Shown: in pieces, positions 18,995 through 28,474 of the stretch
How the letters are laid out: each line of letters starts with the position of its first letter
Position numbering within the stretch: the first letter of the stretch is position 1
Assembly (NCBI RefSeq): GCF_014205885.1
Contig: NZ_JACHFB010000004.1
Span: forward strand, 1 to 64,000
From: Borreliella californiensis
GTDB lineage: Bacteria; Spirochaetota; Spirochaetia; Borreliales; Borreliaceae
Direction: 5' to 3'
DNA: 64,000 bases
Notes under the pieces: model-generated
Told to the model about the DNA's origin: nothing
Database searches by the model: none
The model's input: only the letters and a program-made list of their open reading frames with translations
Translations under genes and position numbers: made by a program

Positions 18995-19224
18995 AATTTT
19001 TTTATTTTAAGTAATTTTTAAAGCCCTTCCCATTTCCTTGATGTCAAAAATTCATAAAATATTTTCTCATTATATCAAAAAAAGTATTTACGGCTCACAA
19101 AACAAATATTTTATAACGCTTAAGATGCTTATTAATAACTTATTTATATAATTATCAATAAAAATATATTGATGCTATCTTTTTTAAAAAAAGATTATAG
19201 AAACAGCAGTTCGCTTTATTTATT

Positions 19225-19530
19225 TTACAATTTATTCAATACATAAAAGAATAGACTAACCAAAATGCCTATTGCATCTTGAGAAGCTAATGCAATTCCT
19301 ATCATCCAATTATTAAGTTTTAATTTGCTATCGAATTCGATTTTTAAACTTTTAATTTCTCCTTTTACAATACTAATTTCATCTCTTACAAAACCTTGAA
19401 GCTCTAGTTTAACAATCTCTGAATCTTTTATTGTTATTTCATTATGATAAAATCTAGTAGCTAAATCACTTGCTAATATTTTATTCATGCCTAATCTAAC
19501 AAGCTCATTATATAGATCATTTTCATTCAT
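19225..19530 (-). CDS. bdr: Bdr-family inner-membrane protein
   Basis: Intact 101-residue protein starting MNENDLYNELVRLGMNKILA; the block LATRFYHNEITIKDSEIVKLE is the N-terminal signature of the BdrF-like group, and the C-terminus NWMIGIALASQDAIGILVSLFFYVLNKL is a single membrane anchor with preceding short coiled coil (IVKGEIKSLKIEFDSKLKL). The direct repeats are minimal. A TATAAT box lies about 20 bases upstream, so it has its own promoter after the partition-operon terminator. Bdr function is unknown; anchoring at the inner membrane is documented for the family. Confidence 0.7.
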   Translation of the reverse strand: MNENDLYNELVRLGMNKILASDLATRFYHNEITIKDSEIVKLELQGFVRDEISIVKGEIKSLKIEFDSKLKLNNWMIGIALASQDAIGILVSLFFYVLNKL

Positions 19531-19608
19531 TTTGTCTCTAATATATACTTATTATACCCCTATCTATAGAAATTTAGAAATAGCAGTTCACTCGGACCTA
19601 GCAGGCAC

Positions 19609-19627
19609 AAAAAAAGCCCTTATGGGC
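19609..19627 (-). terminator. Rho-independent terminator of the second partition operon
   Basis: On the minus strand GCCCATAAGGGC folds to a 4-bp GC stem and is followed by seven Ts, about 85 bases after the PF49 stop and before the bdr promoter. Confidence 0.75.
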
Positions 19628-19711
19628 AAATATTTTACTACTGAAAACGGAGAGAGAAAAGTTCTCTAACCTAATTTAATAATAATATATTATACAATTA
19701 TTATCAAGAGT

Positions 19712-20332
19712 TCACTTTTTTCTTTTATCTTTTCTATGATTTTCATAATCAATCATAAGATCTGACAAAATATTTTTTTTATCTTTAATCAGCCTCTCTA
19801 GAATAAAATAGATCCTTTTAGTATCTTTTTTGCAAAAATCATAAACTTCTTTGTCTTTCATTAAAATTCTAATGGGTATATTTGGGTTATCATCCTCTTT
19901 TTCTACATTTTCTTCAATCATATCTCCTTTATATACATATGAAGAGTTGTTTTTTAGTATATCTTTATATGTAGCTACAAAACCCATTTCTTTAACTTTT
20001 TCAATAGAAATAGCCCCTTCTAAAACTTTCTCATAAATTTTCAAATACATATATGCTTGGCTTCTGGCAATTACATAAGACTTTATAAACTGTTTAAAGC
20101 TTTTAAAACCATCATATTTATAAAGTTCTTTTTGCTTAATTTCATATAGAATTTTCATTCTTTGAATTTTATTATTAATATCGGATTTTAAATTTAATTT
20201 CAACTGTTCTTTCAATTCATTGTAATTTCTCAATTCTTCATCTTGATTGTTATCTAAATTTAATTCTTCGCCAGTAGAGATTTCTACCCTTTTATATAAA
20301 GTTACTTGCTTTTTATTTTCTTTTTTCCCCAT
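19712..20332 (-). CDS. PF49 plasmid partition protein (linear-plasmid type)
   Basis: 206 residues, ATG preceded by AGGAGATATAA. Core motif ELYKYDGFKSFKQFIKSYVI and RSQAYMYLKIYEKVLEGAIS are the PF49 signature; the N-terminal extension and C-terminal Lys-rich tail differ from the cp32-type PF49 at 8578. Presumed ParB-like partner of the PF32 at 20428. Separated from PF32 by 95 bases containing two palindromes. Confidence 0.85.
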   Translation of the reverse strand: MGKKENKKQVTLYKRVEISTGEELNLDNNQDEELRNYNELKEQLKLNLKSDINNKIQRMKILYEIKQKELYKYDGFKSFKQFIKSYVIARSQAYMYLKIYEKVLEGAISIEKVKEMGFVATYKDILKNNSSYVYKGDMIEENVEKEDDNPNIPIRILMKDKEVYDFCKKDTKRIYFILERLIKDKKNILSDLMIDYENHRKDKRKK

Positions 20333-20348
20333 TTATATCTCCTATTTT

Positions 20349-20388
20349 CAGGTAATTTTTGGCAAAATTACCTGTCCGATATCGAACA
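20349..20388. promoter_or_regulatory. Two overlapping palindromes between PF32 and PF49 (candidate parS/operator)
   Basis: CAGGTAATTTT at 20349-20359 pairs with AAAATTACCTG at 20364-20374 (perfect 11-bp arms, 4-base loop), and TGTCCGATATCGAACA at 20373-20388 is a second palindrome with one mismatched pair. They lie just upstream of the PF49 ribosome-binding site. Confidence 0.55.
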
Positions 20389-20427
20389 ACTCTAGATAAG
20401 TAATATTATGGCTAACAAAAATGTTAA

Positions 20428-21183
20428 CTATAAAGAAAAAATATTTTTTAAAGTATCTTTTATTTCTTTATGATACATTTCTTTTGCAGAGGGTTCTAAT
20501 CGTCCATTTATAAGAACTTTTATGCTATTTGAAAAATGGACCTTGCCTTTAATATATTCTCTATATTCTTTATAAAGCAAATCCTCCACTTCTTTTATAG
20601 TATTTCTATTTTTTATAAACTGATTCTCCACAATAGAAATATTGTATATTTTCTTTCTAAACTTTGTAATATCATTAACTGCATTAATCAAAATGGTAAA
20701 ACTTTCTATTGACCATATTTCCACCTGAACCGGAATTACAATATAATTCGTAACATTTAAGGCATTCTTTAAGAGAAAATCTAAACTAGGAGGAGTATCT
20801 AGTAAAACATAATCAAAATTATAATTTTGAATATTTTCATTTAAATGATGTTCTAAAATAATTTCTTTATAATCAATGGCTTCCGAATTAAATTTTCCTA
20901 AAATGGGATGAGAGGGAATTATAGAGATATAATCATTAATCTTGTAAATGCATTCATTAAAATGGAAATCTCCTTTTAACATACTGTAAACATTGTATTT
21001 TTCGATATTTGAAATATATCCATTAAAATAAGAAGTTAAAGAATTTTGTGGATCTAAATCAATTAATAGTACTTTTTTGCCTAATTCTTTTAATACATAA
21101 GAAAAAAGTATAGAAAGTGCACTTTTTCCAACTCCTCCCTTAATTGAAGCCATTGTTATAATATCTGATTTTTTAATATCCAT
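20428..21183 (-). CDS. parA: PF32 ParA-type partition ATPase (linear-plasmid type)
   Basis: 251 residues. Deviant Walker A KGGVGKSA at 15-22 (Ala instead of the common Thr after Ser), Walker A' Asp in LLIDLDPQNS, Walker B VLLDTPPSLD with Asp129. Starts inside the end of PF50 (28-base overlap). Only moderately similar to the cp32-type PF32 at 9162, so the two should be of different compatibility types, the condition needed for both to be kept on one molecule. Intact, although its Rep partner is split. Confidence 0.92.
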   Translation of the reverse strand: MDIKKSDIITMASIKGGVGKSALSILFSYVLKELGKKVLLIDLDPQNSLTSYFNGYISNIEKYNVYSMLKGDFHFNECIYKINDYISIIPSHPILGKFNSEAIDYKEIILEHHLNENIQNYNFDYVLLDTPPSLDFLLKNALNVTNYIVIPVQVEIWSIESFTILINAVNDITKFRKKIYNISIVENQFIKNRNTIKEVEDLLYKEYREYIKGKVHFSNSIKVLINGRLEPSAKEMYHKEIKDTLKNIFSL

Positions 21184-21716
21184 TTTTTTAAAATTCCTCC
21201 ATCTGGTAATTTTTTATTGTAAAACTTATATACTTTGCTTTCCATTTTTTCTAAATGATTTAGTGTAAACTGATAGTACTCGGTGGTTTCTTTTTCTTTT
21301 TTTCTCAACAAAGTTCTTAGAGGCAATATGTAAGACTTGATAGATCCTTTTTTAAACCTAAATTCTATGTGATATAGTTTTTTTATTGCATAAATTTTAT
21401 TATCTTCTTTTTTAAGAAATAAAGGTTTTTCAAGACGATCCCATCCATATTTTATTCCTAAAAATTTATCATTTTTGTCTAATGCAAAAAGATTAAAAAA
21501 ATAATAACCTTTATTATTAAATTTTTGAAAAACAAGCCTAAATCTTTGTTCTTTGTTGGTAACTCTGAAATTAATTAGATGTTTAAATATTTTTGTGTAG
21601 TATGTTTTTTTGCCGTCTATTTCTTCTATTTTACTAAAAGCATCTTTCTTAATTAAAATGTCACTAATCTTTATTGAAGCTTTTTTTTGTTTTAGTTTTT
21701 CAAGTAATCTACTCAA
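21156..21716 (-). CDS. PF50 (DUF226) partition-cassette protein, linear-plasmid type
   Basis: 186 residues. Start is a TTG at 21716 that overlaps the last codons of the upstream Rep gene (TTTGAGTAG), with AAAGGA upstream. PF50 landmarks: FLGIKYGWDRLEKPLFLKK and IKKLYHIEFRFKKGSIKSY, C-terminal KFYNKKLPDGGILKKWILK matching the equivalent end of the cp32-type PF50. Role in replication/maintenance inferred from the conserved cassette. Confidence 0.8.
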   Translation of the reverse strand: MSRLLEKLKQKKASIKISDILIKKDAFSKIEEIDGKKTYYTKIFKHLINFRVTNKEQRFRLVFQKFNNKGYYFFNLFALDKNDKFLGIKYGWDRLEKPLFLKKEDNKIYAIKKLYHIEFRFKKGSIKSYILPLRTLLRKKEKETTEYYQFTLNHLEKMESKVYKFYNKKLPDGGILKKWILKNQIL

Positions 21717-22625
21717 ATTTTAATCCTTTTGTCAAAATGTTAGCTAAAATATTATTGGCTACTATGGCAGCATGTCCTGAAAAGCTAGTTGTTTTATTTT
21801 TCTTCCATTTAGTAGTGTATACATCTTTAAATTCTCCTGCAAGGATGTAGAAATCAGTTTTATAGGGTGCGGTTTTTCTCATAAAATGGATTTTATCTTT
21901 ATAAAGATTTAGTTTAGATAAGAAAAATTCTTTAATATCTTCAATCATATAATCATATTTTAGATAATTTTTAAAATCTTTATAGTTTAATAAAGCATTT
22001 TTTAGTGTTGCAATTGGTTTTTTAGTGTTAGAAGCTATTGATTTAATTCTTTTAAAGAAAGGGTTTTCTATAGAATTCTTATTATATATATTTATATATC
22101 GTTTATTATATACAGTGATATTTTCAGTGATATTTTGAGGTTCAAAATATCCTTTTTCTTTTTTAAAAACATCTTTTTCTTCCTTTACTTTCTTAATTAA
22201 GTCTGCTTTAGTGCTACTAAAATATGCATCAATCAATTTATGTGCAATAGGGACACTTTATATATACAAAGCTTTCCTTTAAATTCTCCAAAGTTATTTG
22301 AAAATGTTAGTATTCTTTTTTCTAATGCTTTTAGTTTAACTAAAAACCTTAAATCTGGTCTTAGAGTATTAATTGTGGTTTCTTTTTTATTTTCTTTACA
22401 TATATTTGAGTTTAGTACACGAAGTATATCTCCTTGATGATGAACCCCAAGTTCTTTTACTTTTTCGGAAGTAAAGTGTTCTTTATTGATTGAGGTACTG
22501 TATTTTCTTTCAAACTCTTTATTTAAGTAAATAATAACTGAAATAATTTTTTTCAGCCTACAAATTTTACTAAGTAGTTTGTTTTTATAGGCTTGGTGTT
22601 TGTGGTTAGATATAACTGATTTCAT
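21709..22625 (-). pseudogene. PF57/62 plasmid replication protein gene, split by a frameshift
   Basis: Two open pieces. 22625-22233 begins MKSVISNHKHQAYKNKLLSK (ATG at 22625 after GGAGATTAAAA) and stops right after YKVSLLHIN; 22236-21709 continues with LIDAYFSSTKADLIKKVKEE through VYNKRYINIYNK to the end of the family. The pieces join into one 300-residue protein if a base is restored at about 22235. Either an inactivating indel or, less likely, a sequencing error or programmed shift; there is no classical slippery heptamer at the joint. If real, this cassette can partition but not initiate replication by itself. Confidence 0.8.
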
Positions 22626-22700
22626 TTTTAATCTCCATTTCCAGTGTATTATTATTAATAATTTTATTATAACCAAAATATTTGATTAATTTCAACCCAT

Positions 22701-22740
22701 GAACTATTTATTTTTAAATCAAAAATTATAGAAATAGCTT
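22701..22740. repeat. Imperfect inverted-repeat element containing TATAGAAATAGC
   Basis: GAACTATTTATTTTTAAATC is an imperfect reverse complement of the adjacent AAAAATTATAGAAATAGCTT. Member of the dispersed family also seen near 19193, 19572, 29475 and 30930. Confidence 0.4.
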
Positions 22741-22764
22741 TTTGCTTTATCCTATAATAGCTTT

Positions 22765-23300
22765 TTAGATTCTACAAGAACGGGTAGCCCCCATAGCATG
22801 ATCCACGAGCTTTACTTCAGGCTGTTCTTGCCTTAGTTTTTATTTTTTTATAATAATAAACCTTAAGATTTAGGGATGTATTTTTGATACCATAGTTGCT
22901 ATATAGTTTACTTGATGAGGAATATCTATCTACTTTATATAAAGAGGATCCATGTCACTCTGATTTATATGATAATTGTATTACAATCGCATATCGTTCG
23001 TTCTAAATCATTAATACTTTCTTTAAACATCCTTTTTGCATGCCCTGAGTTGACAAGTTTTTTATTGCTATATTTTTATATTTAGCTACAAAGTAATAAG
23101 ATAATTTATGTAAAAAATCTTTTCTTTGATTTGAAATTTTCTTATATGGCTTAGTAACTTTTAATCCAGATTAATTATATTAAAGAGCCTTTTTGTTTTT
23201 TTGATAGTTTCCTTTAGTTTATTTTTATTTTTTAGCAAATGTTTAGGATTATTGGTTTTCTCCCTTCCCCCGCTACTTGCTAAAAATTGTAAATAAAGAA
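22765..23300 (-). pseudogene. IS200/IS605-family TnpB (OrfB) relic
   Basis: Only the C-terminal half survives and is full of stops and shifts. In order: NNPKHLLKNKNKLKETIKK, then RKDFLHKLSYYFVAKYKN, then NLSTQGMQKG, then KVDRYSSSSKLYSNYG, where the zinc-finger cysteines (CSNCG) have become Tyr, and finally QPEVKLVDHAMGATRSCRI with a TAA at 22765. These are TnpB landmarks, the RNA-guided nuclease encoded by such elements. No functional product; no matching tnpA beside it. Confidence 0.75.
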
Positions 23301-23336
23301 CTTTGATTTATTTTTTAATTTTAGAAGGGGATAATT

Positions 23337-23875
23337 ATGAACAAAAAAATGTTTATTATTTATGTTGTTTTTGTACTGATAAATTATTGCAAGGATTTTT
23401 TACATCTTTATTACTTGGATAATTCCGAACAAGATGTTTCTAAAGAATTAATTAACAAAAGACTAGATAATTATGATTTTGAAAATGAAAATGAAAATGA
23501 TATAAACTTTTTTTTGCCCATGCTTCACAAATTAGAGGGTGTTTAAGAAAAATTAGGATTAAAGAAAAAAGTATTTTAGATGCCCTTGATGTCATGGGTT
23601 GCCTCATAAAAAATAAATTAATAACTCTAATATTTATTAAGCTTAAGATAATAATTTGTCTTATAGCTGGTTATTCAGATCAAATTTTTGATTATTTAAT
23701 ACAATTAGACTTGTATAAAATTGATTTTGCTGAGAAATATGGAGAAAAAGCTAGCAATAGGTTTGAACAATTTTATTTTAGAAATAAAGTATTTATAGTT
23801 AAACAAATATTAAAACAAATTTTGGCCAACTTGTCTAAGATTAGTTTTTTAACTTTTAAAAAAAACCAATCTTAG
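23337..23875 (+). pseudogene. BapA/EppA-like exported protein relic
   Basis: GAAGGGGATAATT then ATG: MNKKMFIIYVVFVLINYC, a leader resembling Erp proteins, then ELINKRLDNYDFENENEN. After frameshifts near 23530 and 23590 it reads DQIFDYLIQLDLYKIDFAEK and VKQILKQILANLSK, paralogous to 3594-4103 (LINKRLDNYDF and VKQILKQILADL are shared). The gene is broken. It ends 74 bases before RM enzyme 1. Confidence 0.65.
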
Positions 23876-23948
23876 GATATGCTGTGAGTATTAAGAAAAG
23901 CTAAAAAAGATTTATAAATAACATAAATGGTTTCTATAAGCATAAATA

Positions 23949-26900
23949 ATGAAAAATAATAACATTATAAAAACAAATGATCCAAACATATCTCTTTATA
24001 AAGAACTATCAAAAGATTTTATAAAAAAAGAGAATATTAATAAACTAAAAGACCTTTTTATTCTTATAAAAAACAAACTTTCTTCAATAGACGACAATTC
24101 AACAGAAGCAAATATAGAGTCTTTATTAAGATCTATATTTGAAAAACTAAATTATTCAGTAGAACAACAAAAAGTCGGGCAAATAGAAGGAGTGGATTCC
24201 AGAGTAGATATACTACTTTTTGAAAATGATAAAGACAGAGTAGATTTTAATAATAAATTAGAAGAAGCTAAAAAAAATAATGAGCCTATTTTAGCCGAAG
24301 ATATCTTACTTATAGTAGAAGTTAAGCGTCCATCATTTAGTTTTGACACTAAAAATAAAGTAAAAGAAGCAGAAGATCAGCTATATAGATATATAAATCA
24401 ATATCAAAAACATTATGGGATACTTTCAAGTGGAAAGATATGGAGATTATATGACAAATCAAAAGTCCTTTATGGAGAAAAAAGATATATTGAATTTAAT
24501 TTTTCTAAAATTAAAGAAAAAGAAGAATACAAAGAACAAGAATGGTTTATTTTATTCATCTACCTTATAAGAAAAGCAAGATATCTAAAGACAAGCAATA
24601 TAATAGAGATTGAAAAAGAACAAATATCTAAAGAAAAAGAGATAATCCAAAAAACTCTAAGAGAGATGCTTTATGAGAGGCCCGATGACTCTATAGTATT
24701 TAAAATTGCAAAAAATATATATGACAAAGAATTAAAAGTATCAGGCAAAGAAATTACTCAGCATATTTTAGCTAGCATTCTTGAAGAATCAATTATTTTT
24801 ATTTTAAGAATATTTTTTATTGCATATATTGAAGATAATGACATATTTAAGAAAATATTAAAAGAAAATAAGCTATACAGATCTTCTATATCTTTTAGGT
24901 ATTTTTTTTATGATAAAAATACAAAAAAGAAATTAGGATATAAAAAAATAATAACAATTTTCAATTTACTTGATAAAGGAAGTGATGCAATAAAGTTTCC
25001 TGTATTTAATGGAGGGTTATTTTCAGAAGATAAGGTTAAATATTTAAATAATGAAAGTTTGCTCAGCATTAGTGAACTTGAAGAAATACTAGTTAAAATA
25101 CTTTTCTTTGAAGAAAAAAATATCAAAGATAAAAAATTTGTAGAGTATTCAAGGTTAGATCCCAAAAGTTTTGGAGAATTATACGAAACCCTGCTTGAAT
25201 ATGACCTAAGAATTGCAGATACTACTGTTCATCGTATTATTGAAGACGGAGTTTATCTCATTCGTACCGAAGAAGAGCTTGCAAACAAGCAGGTAAACAA
25301 AGTTGCTACATACTATCAAGGCAATATTTATCTTACATCTAGATCGCTTGATAGAAAGAAAAGTGGGGCATATTACACCCCAGATGACCTAACTGATTTT
25401 ATGGTTACATCTTCAATTGAAGAACAGCTTAAAACCAAGTCTCCTTTAGATATAAAAATCATTGACAACTCTTGTGGTTCGGGGCATTTTTTAATTTCTT
25501 GTCTAGATTACTTAACAGAAAAAGTATGGTACGAGCTAGATAAATTTGAAGATGTAAAAAAAGAACTCGATAAAGAATATAGAGCTATTCTAAAAGAAAG
25601 TGAAGAATATGATGTTCAAGATAGTATAAGTAAAGAATTAGTACTTAAAAGGATGTTACTAAAGAAGTGTATTTATGGTGTTGATATTAATCCTATTTCA
25701 GTTGAAATTACTATGTTAAGTTTGTGGATTAATACCTTTATTTTTGGAACACCACTAAGCTTTATTGAACATCATATAAAAGTAGGAAATGCCTTATTAG
25801 GATATGCCAAAGACGAATTTTTTAATATTGTAAAAAAGAAATTTGAGAGCGGATTTTCTTTGTTTAAAAAAAGAATTAAAGAAATTACAACTATTTTAGA
25901 AGATATCTATCAAAAAATTAAAGGTATTAATGATACTACTAAAGAAGATATAGAAAAATCTAAAAAGATATACAAAGAATATGAAGAAAGTAAAGATATA
26001 GATAATTTAAGAATAATATTTTCTTTAATTAAACTTTATTCATTGTCTTTTGATAAATCTTTAAATATGAAATTTAGCGATATTGTGTCTGTAATTAGGT
26101 TAATTGAAAATATTTTGAGCAATAAAATTTCTAGTGAAGATAAAGAAAAAATAGAAAAAATTAAAAAATTGAGTAGCTACTATAAATTTTTTCACTATGG
26201 AATTGAGTTTCCAGATATTCAGGAAGGATTTGATATTGTAATTGGAAATCCACCATGGGAGAAAACCAAGTTTAATGAAGCAGAGTTTTTCTCAAAGCAT
26301 ATTCCTAACTACAGAAAGCTAAGCATAAAAGAACAAAATAAAATAAAGCAAGAAATACTTAATAAAGATAATCATCCTTTGAGCATTGAATATAATGAAG
26401 AAAAAAACAGCATAAGTACTATTAACAATATTTATAAAAGTGATTTTAAAGACTTTACCAGTGGTGGTGATCCAAATCTTTTTAGATACTTTGTTACATT
26501 TAATTTAAACCTAATAAAAGAAAAAGGCAATTTAACTTATTTGGTTCCTTCAGCTATTTGGAATGAATCTAGTTCTAGAATACTAAGAAAACATATATTT
26601 GCTCACTATAAACTTAACTATATTTATCAATTTGAAAATAAAAAAAGATTTAAAGATGTGGATTCTCGTTTTAAATTTGTAATATTTCAACTTAGCAATA
26701 TTAAAGAATCTACATCAAGCTTTAAGGTAAAATTCATGATTCAGAGTAGTGATAATATTTTAAAAGAAATAACTAGGGATTTAAAAGATAGTAAAGACGA
26801 TGCTTATAAGGGAGTTGAATTAAATATAAATCAAATTAAAAAACTATCTCCTATACAAGAATCAATAATTGAATTTAAAGATAATGAAGAATTTAGCTTA

Positions 26901-27812
26901 ATTAACAAAATGTTTAGCAAATTTAGTACTCTTGGTGAAGAATATGTTGATTTTAAAAAAGGCTTAGATCCAAGCATTAAGAATCGTAAATCTTTATTAA
27001 AAGAATATAATAATAGAAATCTTATATTTCTTTATTCTGGAGCTAATATCCATCAATTTAATTCAAGATTTTTTGAAGATAAAGATGCAAAAGAAAGCTC
27101 TAAATTGTTATGGATAGATAAAGAGGATTTGGAAAAGGTATTAACTAAAGATAACCAATATCAAACTGAAAGAGTATTTTATAGAGCAATTGCAAGCAAC
27201 ACAAATGAAAGAACCATGATTAGTACTTTATCTCCTGGAAATTGTTATTGTGTGAATTCAATGTATATAAATTATGAGAAAACACCAATATCACTTTATA
27301 AAAAATTATTTATTATATCTATTTTCAACTCATTTGTATTTGACTTTTTGTTAAGGAGATTTGTTGATTCAAATGTGCTAAAATCATGCCTTTATCAATG
27401 CCCAATGCCTCAACCCGAAGAAAAAGAAATTTTAAGTAATCCTTTATATTTAAATCTTGCAAAAAATACTTCTTTACTAATAGCCAAAAATGATCCCGAG
27501 AACTTTAAATATTTACTTTACTTAGAATATTTTGAGTTTGATAAAGAAAAAGTTAATAAAATACTAAATCTAAATGCGGAAGATGAATTTTTTAAAGAAA
27601 AAGAAAGTGAAAATAATTTTATTGTAGCTCGTCTTTATTCACTGACCAAAGAAGATTTTAGGATTTTACTTAATGACTTTGAGGTATTAAAAAATAAAAA
27701 AGGAGAAGTCTATATTTCGTCTTTAATAAAAGGATATGAGAATTATTTAAGAATAAATAAGCTTAACAATTCAAGTTTAGTTAATTACTATAAAGAGATT
27801 TTATTTACTTAA
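23949..27812 (+). CDS. Type IIG restriction-modification enzyme 1 (BBE02/BBQ67-like)
   Basis: 1287-residue single-chain enzyme that both cuts DNA and methylates adenine. N-terminal PD-(D/E)XK nuclease: Asp87 in SRVDILLF and Glu124-Val-Lys126 in LIVEVKRPSF. KKSGAYYTPDDL (about residue 470) precedes methylase motif I NSCGSGHFL at 507-515; catalytic motif IV is NPPW at 767-770. The C-terminal third (about 800-1250) should be the target-recognition domain. Homologous plasmid enzymes bar transformation of B. burgdorferi and shape its methylome. No strong Shine-Dalgarno precedes the ATG. A paralogue, alike except in parts of the C-terminal third, is at 32941-36756. Confidence 0.92.
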   Translation: MKNNNIIKTNDPNISLYKELSKDFIKKENINKLKDLFILIKNKLSSIDDNSTEANIESLLRSIFEKLNYSVEQQKVGQIEGVDSRVDILLFENDKDRVDFNNKLEEAKKNNEPILAEDILLIVEVKRPSFSFDTKNKVKEAEDQLYRYINQYQKHYGILSSGKIWRLYDKSKVLYGEKRYIEFNFSKIKEKEEYKEQEWFILFIYLIRKARYLKTSNIIEIEKEQISKEKEIIQKTLREMLYERPDDSIVFKIAKNIYDKELKVSGKEITQHILASILEESIIFILRIFFIAYIEDNDIFKKILKENKLYRSSISFRYFFYDKNTKKKLGYKKIITIFNLLDKGSDAIKFPVFNGGLFSEDKVKYLNNESLLSISELEEILVKILFFEEKNIKDKKFVEYSRLDPKSFGELYETLLEYDLRIADTTVHRIIEDGVYLIRTEEELANKQVNKVATYYQGNIYLTSRSLDRKKSGAYYTPDDLTDFMVTSSIEEQLKTKSPLDIKIIDNSCGSGHFLISCLDYLTEKVWYELDKFEDVKKELDKEYRAILKESEEYDVQDSISKELVLKRMLLKKCIYGVDINPISVEITMLSLWINTFIFGTPLSFIEHHIKVGNALLGYAKDEFFNIVKKKFESGFSLFKKRIKEITTILEDIYQKIKGINDTTKEDIEKSKKIYKEYEESKDIDNLRIIFSLIKLYSLSFDKSLNMKFSDIVSVIRLIENILSNKISSEDKEKIEKIKKLSSYYKFFHYGIEFPDIQEGFDIVIGNPPWEKTKFNEAEFFSKHIPNYRKLSIKEQNKIKQEILNKDNHPLSIEYNEEKNSISTINNIYKSDFKDFTSGGDPNLFRYFVTFNLNLIKEKGNLTYLVPSAIWNESSSRILRKHIFAHYKLNYIYQFENKKRFKDVDSRFKFVIFQLSNIKESTSSFKVKFMIQSSDNILKEITRDLKDSKDDAYKGVELNINQIKKLSPIQESIIEFKDNEEFSLINKMFSKFSTLGEEYVDFKKGLDPSIKNRKSLLKEYNNRNLIFLYSGANIHQFNSRFFEDKDAKESSKLLWIDKEDLEKVLTKDNQYQTERVFYRAIASNTNERTMISTLSPGNCYCVNSMYINYEKTPISLYKKLFIISIFNSFVFDFLLRRFVDSNVLKSCLYQCPMPQPEEKEILSNPLYLNLAKNTSLLIAKNDPENFKYLLYLEYFEFDKEKVNKILNLNAEDEFFKEKESENNFIVARLYSLTKEDFRILLNDFEVLKNKKGEVYISSLIKGYENYLRINKLNNSSLVNYYKEILFT

Positions 27813-28256
27813 TAAAATATATGTTTTTACTAAAAATATTACTATAAAATTATGAAAAAGTTATTTTTAGCGAAGTTGTTCTTAAAGGAAGCAGTAGATA
27901 AACTAAAAAACTTTTAAAAATAGAAGAAAATAATGTTTATATATTTTAAAATGCAGAAATGTATCATTTTAGTTGTTTTTTAAAGCCAAAGAAGATTATT
28001 AGAAATAAAGAGTTTGTAATCCATATAGAAAGTCATATAGAAGTATGTATTAGTGACATTTCGTAATTTTTTTTGCGATGCGTATATGGGGCCAAAGAAG
28101 ATTATTTAGTAAAAATTATTGGTAATTTATAAAAAGAGTTTTTATAGTTTTTTATATTAATTAACTAGAAATATATTTTTTTTAAAAAGCATCTTTTTTA
28201 TAACATGTTTTAATAATATCTTCTTGATTTTTTTATATTAATAAATCAATTAAGTA
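27813..28256. other. AT-rich spacer after RM enzyme 1
   Basis: Holds a 22-codon frame from about 27853 (MKKLFLAKLFLKEAVDKLKN) that may be the head of a lost gene, two copies of GCCAAAGAAGATTATT (about 27985 and 28091), and otherwise nothing I can support. Confidence 0.4.
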
Positions 28257-28474
28257 TTATTTAGGACAATATATACTAAATACTCCACATTTTATAACTT
28301 TAGAAGTTATCTCTTCTTTTTTAGAATTTTCAAGTTGTCCTTTAATTTCTTTTAAATAACTTTTTAATCTTTCTAAATTATTCCCAATATCACTAACTTC
28401 TACAGTATTTTATTTTCGTTATCATCTTTTATTTTGCTTCTTGAAGTGCTTCTAGTATTTTCTAAGAAATAAAT
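28257..28474 (-). pseudogene. Relic following the PF12 gene
   Basis: Directly after the PF12 stop the same frame continues YFLENTRSTSRSKIKDDNEN, then shifts to VEVSDIGNNLERLKSYLKEI and KVIKCGVFSIYCPK with a TAA at 28257. It is either a lost C-terminal extension of the PF12 protein or the end of another gene. Confidence 0.4.

Noticed and set aside
22233..22236. Programmed frameshift in the PF57/62 gene
   Set aside because: No slippery heptamer or downstream pseudoknot is evident at the joint; an indel is simpler.
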